Of a stretch of DNA of 64,000 nucleotides, positions 51,788 through 59,542 are shown in pieces. The position numbers and the translations under genes are program-made. The number at the start of each line of letters is the position of its first letter. The stretch's first letter is position 1. The notes beneath the pieces are model-generated. The model was not told the DNA's origin and searched no databases. It saw only the letters and a list, made by a program, of their open reading frames with translations. Origin of the DNA: Opitutia bacterium (GTDB taxonomy: Bacteria > Verrucomicrobiota > Verrucomicrobiia > Opitutales > Opitutaceae); the NCBI GenBank assembly GCA_947472765.1, contig CANJCM010000006.1, positions 41,557-105,556 of the forward strand. Reading direction: 5' to 3'.

Positions 51788-52000
51788 ACTCGGATCACAC
51801 CCACTGACGAGTGTCCAGAATTCCGACTGCAATGCAGTAGAGTTCCAGCTCTGGATCAGCGTGTTGGCTCGACGGATTATTCGATGGGACTGCTGTAGTC
51901 AGAGACCGGCGCTACTTTCGAGCAGGAACACCGAGGCCTCCCTTTCCCACCTGAACCAACCTAAATCGAGGTCCACGCCCCCCCCGCGTGCAGGCCTCCG

Positions 52001-52047
52001 AATCCTGCCCATCCTGGTCATCCTGTCCAAAATCTCCTGGCTTCCGG
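52001..52047. repeat. CAGGAT short-period arm with edge motif
   Basis: Inverted arm AATCCTGCCCATCCTGGTCA then TCCTGTCC (52001-52028), followed directly by CTCCTGGCTTCCGG (52034-52047). No second arm was found nearby. Between 51788 and 52000 nothing else is recognised. Confidence 0.8.
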
Positions 52048-52098
52048 CGCCACCCCGACTGGCCTCTTGAGCTTCCCTGCCGGACCCGCCCGCCCTGC

Positions 52099-53406
52099 TC
52101 AGGCCTTTGCCAGCGCAGCGGGAAACGTCCGCACCTGCGCCAAATCGCGCCCGAGGCCGGCCCGGAAATCGGGATGCGCGATCGAGATCAGCGCCTCGGC
52201 CCGTTCGCGCAGCGATTTCCCGTGGAGATTCACCGCGCCGTACTCCGTCACCACCCAGTGCACATGTCCGCGCGTCGTGACGACGCCCGCGCCGGCATCG
52301 AGCTGGGCCGCGAGCCGCGAAATCCTCCCGCCCGCCGCCGTCGAGGGCAGCGCGATAATCGGTTTGCCGCCGCGCGAGAGCGCCGCGCCGCGAATGAAGT
52401 CCATCTGTCCGCCGATACCGGAATAGATCCGATGCCCGATCGAATCGGCACAAACCTGTCCTGACAGATCCACCTGCAGCGCGGAATTGATCGCGACCAC
52501 CTTCGGGTTCCGGCGAATCACCGAGGTGTCATTGGTCCAGTCGCACGGGTGGAACGCCACCAGCGGATTGTCGTGCACGAACGCAAAGAGCCGCCGGGAT
52601 CCATTGACGAAACTCGTGACGATCCGGCCCGGCGCGACTTCCTTCAGCCGATTGGTCACGGCTCCGGACTCCACGAGGTCGACCACCCGATCGGAAAACA
52701 TCTCCGTATGAATGCCGAGGTCGTGCTTGTTATGCAGCCGGGCCAGCACGGCATCCGGAATGCCGCCGATCCCCATTTGCAGCGTGGAGCCATCCTCGAT
52801 CAGACCCGCGACGATCTCGCCAATACGCGCCTCGACCGTCGTCTCCGGCTTCGTCTCGTGTTCATGCAGCGGACGGTCCGTGGCCACGAACGCGTGCACG
52901 CGATCGAGCGGCACGACGTTGTTGCCGTGCGTGCGCGGCATCTGCTCGTTGATCTCGGCAATGACAAAACGCGCCGTTTCGGCTGCGGCCTTGGCGGCGT
53001 CACACGACGTCCCCAACGAACACAGGCCGTGGGCATCCGGCGGCGACAACTGGAGCAGCGCGACATCGAGCTTCACCTCGCCGTCGCGAAACAGGTCCGG
53101 GATGTCCGAAAGGAAAATCGGCACAAAATCGGCCCGGCCGTCCGCGATCGCCTGCCGGAGCGGAGCGCCCGTGAAGAGCGACACCGAGCGAAACTCGTCC
53201 TGCCTTCCCGGCGCGGCAAACGGGGCCGGCCCGGCCGTGTGCAGATGGTACAGCCTTACTCCCTGCAGCCCGTTCCGGGCGCAAAGTGCGTCCAGCAGCG
53301 GCGCGGGCGTGGCGCAGGCCCCGTGGACAAAGACGGTGTTCCCCGAGCCGACAATGGCGGCCGCATCAGCTGCCGAAACGGCCCGTGACTTCCAGGAATT
53401 AGGCAT
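52099..53406 (-). CDS. Acetyl-CoA hydrolase/4-hydroxybutyrate CoA-transferase family protein
   Basis: 435 aa. It matches family I CoA-transferases of the Cat/AbfT type: NTVFVHGACATPAPLLDAL at the start, IPIFLSDIP-type loop, then LQMGIGGIPDAVLARL, GIHTEMFSDRVVDLV with the active-site Glu, and RIYSGIGGQMDFIRGAALS, TEYGAVNLHGKSLRERA near the end. It moves CoA between acyl groups, for example acetyl-CoA and a short-chain acid, in the cytosol. It is a single gene, convergent with nothing obvious, so the substrate cannot be inferred from neighbours. Confidence 0.92.
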   Translation of the reverse strand: MPNSWKSRAVSAADAAAIVGSGNTVFVHGACATPAPLLDALCARNGLQGVRLYHLHTAGPAPFAAPGRQDEFRSVSLFTGAPLRQAIADGRADFVPIFLSDIPDLFRDGEVKLDVALLQLSPPDAHGLCSLGTSCDAAKAAAETARFVIAEINEQMPRTHGNNVVPLDRVHAFVATDRPLHEHETKPETTVEARIGEIVAGLIEDGSTLQMGIGGIPDAVLARLHNKHDLGIHTEMFSDRVVDLVESGAVTNRLKEVAPGRIVTSFVNGSRRLFAFVHDNPLVAFHPCDWTNDTSVIRRNPKVVAINSALQVDLSGQVCADSIGHRIYSGIGGQMDFIRGAALSRGGKPIIALPSTAAGGRISRLAAQLDAGAGVVTTRGHVHWVVTEYGAVNLHGKSLRERAEALISIAHPDFRAGLGRDLAQVRTFPAALAKA

Positions 53407-53570
53407 GGGGAAAGGTCAGGAGAGTGTCGCCGGCCCACGGAGCGAAAAGGCTCGATTCTGTGCATCGGCTCACAACCCCTGTGCATTTATTGCGCCATAC
53501 CGCCGGCGCCGCCGGTGCCGCGGCGCCCGACGATGCCCCTTCAAAACCGGAACGATACTGTTAGATGCAC

Positions 53571-53592
53571 GGCCGGCGCTCGCCGCCGGGCC
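53571..53592. repeat. REP-like palindrome without GTAG foot
   Basis: GGCCGGCG, loop CTCG, then CCGCCGGGCC. It is the same core as at 6216-6237; the GTAG foot is replaced by GCAC. The rest of 53407-53650 holds no recognised feature. Confidence 0.6.
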
Positions 53593-53650
53593 GTTAATCG
53601 AACGAACGTTGCGGCGTGGCGACCAGCACCAGCCCTGCACGACTGGCGGC

Positions 53651-54010
53651 TCAGCCGGCCGAGAACGGAACAACCGGCGCCTCGCGATGCCGCTTGGTCT
53701 TCCGCACGCCGGCGGCGCCGCTGACGGCCCGCTCCAGTGTGGTGAAGGCCGCATTAATGGCGGTCTCGGGGGTGGCGCCGGAACTGTGGGCCACGAAGTC
53801 GAGCCCGCGGGTTTCTCCCGTGGCGGAAACCGCGAACCGCGGCTCGCCGTTGCGCGGCTTTTCCCGCCGGATGTGGATCCGGACGACACCGACGCGCGGC
53901 GATTCGTGGCGCCGCAACTTCGCGGCCTTGGTTTCGGCCAGAGTTGTCACCGCGGGACGCGCGGTGAAACCTTCGGCAAGGAGGATGACTTTCGGATTCG
54001 TGGGATTCAT
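53651..54010 (-). CDS. Short HPF/RaiA-like ribosome-associated protein
   Basis: 119 aa. VVRIHIRREKPRNGEPRFAV then SGATPETAINAAFTTLERAV resemble the second strand and helix of the ribosome hibernation factor fold. The early region (NPTNPKVILLAEGFTARPAV) fits the first strand and helix. It lacks the long C-terminal dimerisation domain of long HPF. It may bind stalled 30S subunits. It starts 15 nt after the DksA-like stop on the same strand; two stringent-response-type proteins in one operon make a stress role plausible. Confidence 0.65.
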   Translation of the reverse strand: MNPTNPKVILLAEGFTARPAVTTLAETKAAKLRRHESPRVGVVRIHIRREKPRNGEPRFAVSATGETRGLDFVAHSSGATPETAINAAFTTLERAVSGAAGVRKTKRHREAPVVPFSAG

Positions 54011-54025
54011 TTAAGCAGGATAGGT

Positions 54026-54409
54026 CTACTTGGAATTTTCGCGTTTCTTCGCCGCGGCCGCAGAGAGCCGGGTCCAGGGAAGCGCCCGCAGCCGGGCCTC
54101 GGAGATGGGTTTGCCGCTGTCTTCACAGACGCCGTAGGTGCCCCGGCGAATCCGCTCCAGCGCGGCTTCCACCTCGCTCAGGCCGGCCTGCTCGAGTCCG
54201 ATTTCAGCCAGCAGAACCTCGGCTTCGCCCGCGACCGCGGAGGCATCGCCGCGGTCCACGCCACCTTTCTCAAGTGGCGCCCGGAAGGCTGACGACCGCT
54301 CAGCCCGCTCGGCCTGCAGCACTTCGCGCGCCCGCAGCAACGTCAGGTAAGCGGTCTTCCACTTGGCGGGTGGGGCGAAGGGGACGGTGCGGGGGGCTTT
54401 CATGGACAC
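54026..54409 (-). CDS. TraR/DksA-family protein with degenerate zinc finger
   Basis: 127 aa (ATG also at 54403). A helical coiled-coil region (residues about 20-90, ending LSEVEAALERIRRG) leads into TYGVCEDSGKPISEARLRAL then PWTRL, the DksA zinc-finger core. Of the four zinc-ligand Cys only the first is kept (Cys95); the second is Ser98 and the third and fourth are absent. Such Cys-poor DksA2 paralogues are known to act without zinc, for instance in Pseudomonas. It probably binds the secondary channel of RNA polymerase. Confidence 0.88.
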   Translation of the reverse strand: MSMKAPRTVPFAPPAKWKTAYLTLLRAREVLQAERAERSSAFRAPLEKGGVDRGDASAVAGEAEVLLAEIGLEQAGLSEVEAALERIRRGTYGVCEDSGKPISEARLRALPWTRLSAAAAKKRENSK

Positions 54410-54568
54410 ATCCTAATGCATTGGCCGCGACCTCGCTCCGCGATTCTTGGCTGCCAGTGTGCAATCCTTGCCGGAATGCCGCCTCCCTCGCCTTCCGCGA
54501 CCCAATAAGGTTTGGAAACACCGGGCCGCTCGTTGAACGTCGCACCACTTCCCCCTCCCTTCCCGAAC

Positions 54569-55933
54569 ATGCTGACTTCGCCTGCCCCGCAACGGCTTGC
54601 CTCGTGCCTCCTCGCAGCCCTGCTTCTCGTCGGAAATGCCTTTGGCCAGTCTCCCGCACCCACGTGGAAAGCGGGCGTCGCGAAAACGGTCATCACCCCG
54701 AAGGAAACGATCTGGATGGCGGGGTTTGGCAGCCGCGAAAAACCTTCGGAGGGTGTCCGGCAGGACATCTACGTTCGCGCCGCCGCGCTCCAGGACGCCG
54801 ACGGCAAGACCGCCGTCATCGCCACCCTCGACCTCGCGGGCATCGAAAAAGAAATGGCGGATGCGATCGCCGAGCGTTGCGGCCGGGAGTTCAACCTTCC
54901 GCGCGACCGGCTGGTCCTGAACATCTCGCACACCCACAGCGGGCCCGTCGCCGGCCTCGTGCTCATGCCGCTCTACGATCTCACCGCCCAGCAGCGCGAG
55001 GTGGTGCGGAAGTACACCGACGACGTGATCGCGAAGTCCGTCGAGACAATCGGACAGGCGATCAAAGCGCTCCAACCCGCCACCGTGGAATTCGGCCAGA
55101 GCCTCGCGGGGATCGCGGTGAACCGCCGTCGCGCCACGCAGCGTTCCCTGCCCGGCCCGGTCGATCATGACGTGCCCGTCCTCGCGATTCGGACCCCCGA
55201 CAAAAAACTCGTCGCCGTCCTCGTCGGCTACGCGGCGCACGCGACCGCGCTCAACGACTACCTGATCAGCAACGACTGGCCGGGCTTCGCGCTTTCCGAA
55301 ATCGAGCAACGGCACCCCGGCGTCACCGCGCTCTTCCTCCAGGGCTGCGGCGGCGATGCGAACCCGTTGCCGCGCCGCGTGGAGAAACTCGCGCGGATGT
55401 ATGGCGAGATTCTCGCTTTCGCCGTCGACGAAGTCCTGCGCGGCCGGATGACCCCGCTCACCGGTTCGCTCCGCACCACCTTGGAAACGACCGAGGTCCC
55501 GTTTCACCATGTCCCGACGCGCGCGGAGCTCGACCAGCGCAGCCACGACGCGAATCCCTTCGTCCGGCAGCATGCGAAACGGTTGCTCGAGGTCCTCGCT
55601 CGCGACGGCAAAATCGCCGCGACCTACCCGTATCCAGTCCAGGTGTGGCAATTCGGGAAGGAGCTCACGTTCATCGCGCTCGGTGGCGAGGTCGTGGTCG
55701 ACTACTCGCTGCGGCTGAAGGCCCGGTATGGCTTCGATCGCACCTGGGTCGCGGGCTACTCGAATGATATCCTAGCCTACATACCGTCCCGCCGCGTGCT
55801 GAACGAAGGCGGTTACGAAGGCGGTGAATCGATGATCTACTTCGGCCGCCCCAGCCGCTTCGGCGCGGCGGTCGAGGAAATCATCGTCGAGAAGGTGAAC
55901 GACCTCGTCGAACAAACCACCGACATTCAGTAG
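54569..55933 (+). CDS. Exported neutral/alkaline ceramidase-like hydrolase
   Basis: 454 aa from the ATG at 54569, start of the leader (RLASCLLAALLLVGNAFG). It matches the N-terminal catalytic domain of neutral/alkaline non-lysosomal ceramidases: TWKAGVAKTVITPKE, VLNISHTHSGPVAGLVL (metal-binding His pair near 120-122), VGYAAHATALNDYLISNDWP (His near 224), FLQGCGGDANPL (active-site loop), then GGEVVVDYSLRLKARYG. The C-terminal ceramidase Ig-like domain is absent, as in many bacterial homologues of unknown substrate. It may cleave N-acyl amides in the periplasm. Confidence 0.9.
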   Translation: MLTSPAPQRLASCLLAALLLVGNAFGQSPAPTWKAGVAKTVITPKETIWMAGFGSREKPSEGVRQDIYVRAAALQDADGKTAVIATLDLAGIEKEMADAIAERCGREFNLPRDRLVLNISHTHSGPVAGLVLMPLYDLTAQQREVVRKYTDDVIAKSVETIGQAIKALQPATVEFGQSLAGIAVNRRRATQRSLPGPVDHDVPVLAIRTPDKKLVAVLVGYAAHATALNDYLISNDWPGFALSEIEQRHPGVTALFLQGCGGDANPLPRRVEKLARMYGEILAFAVDEVLRGRMTPLTGSLRTTLETTEVPFHHVPTRAELDQRSHDANPFVRQHAKRLLEVLARDGKIAATYPYPVQVWQFGKELTFIALGGEVVVDYSLRLKARYGFDRTWVAGYSNDILAYIPSRRVLNEGGYEGGESMIYFGRPSRFGAAVEEIIVEKVNDLVEQTTDIQ

Positions 55934-55942
55934 AGGTTTTGG

Positions 55943-56365
55943 CCCCGGAGTTTGAACCACTCATTAACACTAATCGGTCACTAATTCCGGAGCATCAATC
56001 CACCGCTCGAGTGAGTGAAATGTTAGCGCCGGTGAGCGGCATTCTCCCTCCGGATTTTTTCAACCACTAACTTCCACTAACAGGACACTAACCAGGACCA
56101 CCCATCTGCGGATCGGATTAGTGCCCAATGAGTGTCAATGAGTGGTGCTCAAGCTCCGGAGGTTTGAACCACTAATTTTCACTCATCGGACACTCATCTC
56201 GGCCCATTCACCAACCGCCTCAGTTAGTGAGAAGTTAGTGCCAGTTAGTGGTTCCCCCTTCCGGAGGTTTTAACCACTAACTTTCACTAACGGGACACTA
56301 ACCAGGACCATCCATCTCCGGATCGAATTAGCGTCCCATCAGTGCCAATGAGTGGTGCCAAAGCC
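55943..56365. repeat. Four tandem 105-nt imperfect palindromes built from CACTAA/TTAGTG units
   Basis: Units lie at about 55943-56046, 56048-56155, 56156-56260 and 56261-56365. Each opens with CCGGAG, then has AACCACTAA, TTTCACTAA and GGACACTAA spaced 10-11 nt apart on the left arm. TTAGTG or TGAGTG repeats with similar spacing run to a final AGTGGT on the right arm. Units 2 and 4 are closest (both with CCAGGACCA and ATCTCCGGATC-like centres). This array fills the gap before the VanX-like gene, ending 17 nt before its start. Confidence 0.9.
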
Positions 56366-56382
56366 CCGAATTCATTCTCCCC

Positions 56383-57225
56383 ATGACGACTGACGAAAAC
56401 GCCCGGCGCGCTTACTGGACCGCCCAACTGGAGGAGGCTTTCGCCTTCATGGAGAGCGTCCGCGCCTATCCGGTGGCCGAGTGCGGGGAGAAACTCGTGA
56501 GCCTGGTCGACTCCGTAAAGGGCACGGGCATTCGCGTGGAATTCTCCGCCAAGCCGCACGCGCTCGGTTTACCGCGGCAGTATTACCTCCGTAAGGGCCA
56601 GATCGCCGGCTTTCTAGGAGCGGCGAGGGAGATGAACGCGCGCGGCTGGTGCATGAAGGTCGAGGACGGTTTCCGCAGTCGCATCATGCAGAAACATGTC
56701 GGCAGGCAGCCGTCCGTCTTCGACGCGATTCTCCGGAGCGTCGTCTGGGAACTGAAGGGCGCGAAGCCGACGCCAGAGTTTTTCCGCCGTCGCAGCCTCA
56801 CACTCGTCGCGCTGCGCCCCAAGGTCGGCACGCACATGTCGGGCAGCGCGATCGACATCTCGGTCTACCGGCTCGACGACGACACCGAGGTCGATCGCGG
56901 CGGCCCTTACCTCGAGATGTCGGAGCGCACGCCGATGGCCTCGCCGTTCGTGTCGGCCGAGGCGCAGCAGAACCGTCGCGACATCACCGCGATCATGCGC
57001 CGTCACGGCTTCGTCGAGTACCCCGCCGAGTTCTGGCACTACAACGGCGGCGACGCCTACGAAGGCCTGCTCCTCGGCACGAAGCAGCCCGCCAAATACG
57101 GCGCGATCGACTGGTCCGAGCAGGACGGCAGCATCCGCCCGATCGAAAACCCCGACGAGCCGCTCAACACCGACGCGGAGTACGAGCAGGAAATCGCCGC
57201 CGCCCTCGCGCGACTGGGCCGGTAG
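56383..57225 (+). CDS. Peptidase M15 (VanX/D-Ala-D-Ala dipeptidase-like)
   Basis: 280 aa, no signal peptide. M15D signatures are present: VEDGFRSRIMQ, KVGTHMSGSAIDISVY (zinc ligands His near 151 and Asp near 158) and PAEFWHYNGGD (catalytic Glu and third zinc ligand His near 217-220). This family splits D-alanyl-D-alanine or related cell-wall peptides in the cytosol, for recycling or, in VanX, for vancomycin resistance; no other van genes are present, so recycling is likelier. Its start directly follows the tandem palindrome array, so the array forms its 5' region. Confidence 0.87.
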   Translation: MTTDENARRAYWTAQLEEAFAFMESVRAYPVAECGEKLVSLVDSVKGTGIRVEFSAKPHALGLPRQYYLRKGQIAGFLGAAREMNARGWCMKVEDGFRSRIMQKHVGRQPSVFDAILRSVVWELKGAKPTPEFFRRRSLTLVALRPKVGTHMSGSAIDISVYRLDDDTEVDRGGPYLEMSERTPMASPFVSAEAQQNRRDITAIMRRHGFVEYPAEFWHYNGGDAYEGLLLGTKQPAKYGAIDWSEQDGSIRPIENPDEPLNTDAEYEQEIAAALARLGR

Positions 57226-57296
57226 CGAGCGAGCGCGCCCGTTCCGTCATCTACCCGGCATCTTCCGTCAACGTGTGCATAGGAACGGCGCTCACC

Positions 57297-57530
57297 ATGC
57301 TGTGGTTCACGTGCTTTATCCCACATTGGAGCACCCCTCGCCACTGGTGGATTGTCGGCTTCGGAACGCTGATTGTATTTGGCACGATCGCGATTCTAGC
57401 GTGGCGGGACACGATGCAGATGATTAGATTTTCCGCCGACAAGCTGGTCGCGGATCGAGAATCTTGTGGCGCGTCTCCTCTGCCGGCCACACCAACAACC
57501 TCTGGTTCCTCACCCCCAGTCCTAGATTAG
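57297..57530 (+). CDS. Possible small membrane protein
   Basis: 77 aa from an ATG at 57297: a hydrophobic start (MLWFTCFIPHWSTPRHWWIV), a membrane helix (GFGTLIVFGTIAILAW) and a polar tail (DTMQMIRFSADKLVADRESC). Nothing identifies it. It lies in the 375-nt gap between the peptidase and the DUF429-like gene, where no other feature is seen. The lack of a clear ribosome site keeps confidence low. Confidence 0.35.
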   Translation: MLWFTCFIPHWSTPRHWWIVGFGTLIVFGTIAILAWRDTMQMIRFSADKLVADRESCGASPLPATPTTSGSSPPVLD

Positions 57531-57600
57531 TCACAGCTAGCGCACTGCTGTCAGGCTGCTATCCGCCCCTGTCCCCGAACTCACCGCCGCCTGATCGACC

Positions 57601-58380
57601 ATGCCGCAATTCGCCCGCTACCTCGGCATCGACTATTCCGGCGCACAAACACCCACGAGTAGCCTGACCGGCTTGCGCCTCTACGCAGCCGCGCCCACGC
57701 AGCCACCCGCCGAGGTTCCGCCGCCGCCCAGTCCGCGCAAGTATTGGACGCGCCGCGGCCTCGCCGAGTGGCTCGCCAACGAGCTGCGGGACGGCCCGCC
57801 CACGCTCGTCGGCATCGACCACGCCTTTTCCTTTCCGCTCCGCTACTTCGAAGTCCACCGCCTCGCGCCCGACTGGCCCGCGTTTCTCGACGACTTCCAG
57901 CGCCACTGGCCGACCGATGGCGACCACACCTATGTCGATTTTATCCGCGACGGGCTGAGGGGCCTCGGCGACGCGCGGGCTGGTAATTCCCGCTGGCGGC
58001 GGATGACCGAGGAACGGAGCCGCGCGAAGTCGGTCTTTCACTTCGATGTGCAAGGCAGCGTGGCGAAGTCCACGCACGCCGGCCTGCCGTGGTTGCGCTA
58101 CCTCCGCCAGCAACTCGGCGCGCGCGTGCATTTCTGGCCCTTCGACGGCTGGACCCCTCCACCGGGCCGTTCCGTCATCGCCGAAGTTTACCCGACCCTC
58201 TGGAGCCGGACGTTCCCGAGCGAAGGCCGCAACCCACACCAACACGACGCCTATAGCGTGGCCCGCTGGATGCAGCAGTGCGACGCCGCCAACACGCTAG
58301 CCAATTACTTCAATCCGCAGTTGCTACCCGTCGAGCGCACCCAGGCACAGTTGGAAGGTTGGATCCTCGGCCTCGCCTGA
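57601..58380 (+). CDS. DUF429-like protein, RNase H-type fold
   Basis: 259 aa. YLGIDYSGAQTPTSSLTGLR is a first RNase H-like strand with Asp; TLVGIDHAFSFPLRYFE supplies the second acidic strand; VIAEVYPTLWSRTF and NPHQHDAYSVARWMQQ give further conserved positions of the DUF429 family. The acidic set could form a metal-dependent nuclease site, but activity of DUF429 is unproven. It lies in an accessory stretch with a restriction-modification fragment 8 nt downstream, which makes a DNA-related role tempting. Confidence 0.72.
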   Translation: MPQFARYLGIDYSGAQTPTSSLTGLRLYAAAPTQPPAEVPPPPSPRKYWTRRGLAEWLANELRDGPPTLVGIDHAFSFPLRYFEVHRLAPDWPAFLDDFQRHWPTDGDHTYVDFIRDGLRGLGDARAGNSRWRRMTEERSRAKSVFHFDVQGSVAKSTHAGLPWLRYLRQQLGARVHFWPFDGWTPPPGRSVIAEVYPTLWSRTFPSEGRNPHQHDAYSVARWMQQCDAANTLANYFNPQLLPVERTQAQLEGWILGLA

Positions 58381-58388
58381 ATTTCCTC

Positions 58389-58607
58389 ATGGTCTTTCCC
58401 CAGCAGCGCCGGATCGTGGCCAAACTGGAGCAACTGCTGGCGTTCGTGGATGCGTTGGAGCAACTGCTCGCAGCATCCCGCGCCACCGCCGCGAACCTCC
58501 TCGCCGCCGTCGTCGCTGAACTTACGAGCACACCCACCGAGCGGAAAGCTTCCGCGGCGCCTGCGTCCGGCGCCGGTCGCCGCGGCCGGCCCCGGAAGTC
58601 GGCCTGA
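58389..58607 (+). pseudogene. hsdS: Type I restriction HsdS C-terminal fragment
   Basis: 72 aa. VFPQQRRIVAKLEQLLAFVD then ALEQLLAASRATAANLLAAV corresponds to the last conserved region of HsdS, where PPxxEQxRIVAKVDELMxLCD and a coiled coil separate or end the target-recognition domains. The target-recognition domains themselves are absent, as are hsdM and hsdR, so the fragment alone cannot direct restriction. An RGRPRK basic end has been added. It is best read as the remnant of a lost type I system, though a small stand-alone coiled-coil protein is possible. Confidence 0.75.
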
Positions 58608-58648
58608 GCCTGCGTCGCCGCCCGACGCGCATCGGTTCGCCCTTCCCT

Positions 58649-59070
58649 TTGAAACTCAAACCCCCACCCCGGATCGTCGCGGCGCGCTGGACGCCTGCGC
58701 TGCTGAAACTCCCCGTCCTATCCATCCGCCAGCCCTACGCGTGGGCCGTGGTCCATGGCATCAAGGACATCGAGAATCGCTCGTGGCGCACCCATTACCG
58801 CGGCCCGCTCCTCATCCACGCCTCCGCCAACCGGAATGATCTCAACAGCGTGGTGGTCGAAGACGCCAGTTGATCGGAAAAGTGCGGATGCCCGAAGCCT
58901 ACGACGTCAGCGGCGTAATTGGCATCGTCGACGTCGTCGACTGCGTCCGGCGTCATTCCTCCCCGTGGAAGCACGGCCCCTCGTGGGGCTGGGTTCTGGC
59001 CAACGCCCGGCCGCTGAAAACCCGCGACTGCAAAGGGGCGGTCGGCTTCTTCTATCCGAAGTGGGAGTGA
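58649..59070 (+). pseudogene. ASCH-domain protein broken by a frameshift
   Basis: The first frame (58649-58873) gives LPVLSIRQPYAWAVVHGIKD then IENRSWRTHYRGPLLIHAS, the N-terminal half of an ASCH domain. It stops at 58873. A different frame continues from about 58867 to 59070 with GVIGIVDVVDCVRR, WGWVLANARPLKTRDCKGAV and GFFYPKWE, the matching C-terminal half. A single-base deletion or two-base insertion near 58855-58870 would rejoin them. ASCH (PUA-like) domains bind RNA or modified nucleosides. It may be a recent pseudogene or a sequencing error. Confidence 0.85.
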
Positions 59071-59098
59071 GCGGCCCGGCGCTCCGTCATCGGCTCGT

Positions 59099-59175
59099 CA
59101 TCTGCCCGGCATCTGCGGATCACCACCTCTGAATTCTCCGGAGTTTATCCGCCGATTTCGCAGATGAACGCAGAT
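59099..59175. repeat. Inverted ATCTGCG short-period pair
   Basis: Arm 1 (59099-59120): CATCTGCCCGGCATCTGCGG. Arm 2 (59145-59175), inverted: TTATCCGCCGATTTCGCAGA then TGAACGCAGAT. Units of about 10 nt. The pair lies between the ASCH pseudogene and the tRNA. Confidence 0.8.
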
Positions 59176-59231
59176 ATCCGGTCCGCTGATCTCCTATTCC
59201 CCTCTGGATTTTCCGCAGCAGCGGAAAATCC

Positions 59232-59315
59232 TGGTGCTCGGGACAGGACTCGAACCTGCACGCCTTACGGCAAAGGCTTCTAAGACCTTCGTGTCTGCCA
59301 TTCCACCACCCGAGC
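59232..59315 (-). tRNA. tRNA-Leu (anticodon UAG)
   Basis: On the minus strand the acceptor stem GCTCGGG (59315-59309) pairs with CCCGAGC, followed by ACCA, so CCA is encoded. The anticodon arm is AAGGT, loop CTTAGAA, GCCTT, giving anticodon UAG for CUA/CUN leucine codons. A long variable arm (TGCC gtaa GGCG) marks a class II tRNA, and the T arm CAGG TTCGAGT CCTG is normal. 84 nt with CCA. Confidence 0.96.
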
Positions 59316-59354
59316 GGGTTGTGCGGCCGATCATGGGCAAACGGCATGCTGCCG

Positions 59355-59540
59355 CAATTTTCGATTTTCGATTCCCGATTTTCGATTGGTTCAGCTCCGC
59401 GCACCGTTTGCTACCTACGCCGCGCCGATCGGTTCCTGACTTCCTGGCTTCAGGCTCAAATTACTCGGGGCCGCCACTCGTTCACGCTCGCAGCCACCGT
59501 CCAGTCCTAATCGAAAATCGAGAATCCAAAATCCAAAATC
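59355..59540. repeat. Inverted AAAATCGA short-period pair with edge motif inside
   Basis: Arm 1 (59355-59387): CAATTTTCGATTTTCGATTC then CCGATTTTCGATT. Arm 2 (59509-59540), inverted: AATCGAAAATCGAGAATCC then AAAATCCAAAATC. TTCCTGGCTTCAGGCTCAA (59441-59459) lies between. It ends 2 nt before the IorB stop codon. Confidence 0.85.
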
Positions 59541-59542
59541 TC

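Noticed and set aside
55943..56365. CRISPR array
   Set aside because: The repeated units are about 105 nt, palindromic and contiguous. There are no unique spacers between identical short repeats and no cas genes in the window.
56383..57225. Vancomycin-resistance gene vanX
   Set aside because: No vanH, vanA or vanRS homologues are nearby. The M15 family is broad and cell-wall recycling explains the gene better.
58389..58607. Functional type I restriction specificity subunit
   Set aside because: Only the terminal conserved coiled-coil part is present; both target-recognition domains and the hsdM and hsdR genes are missing.
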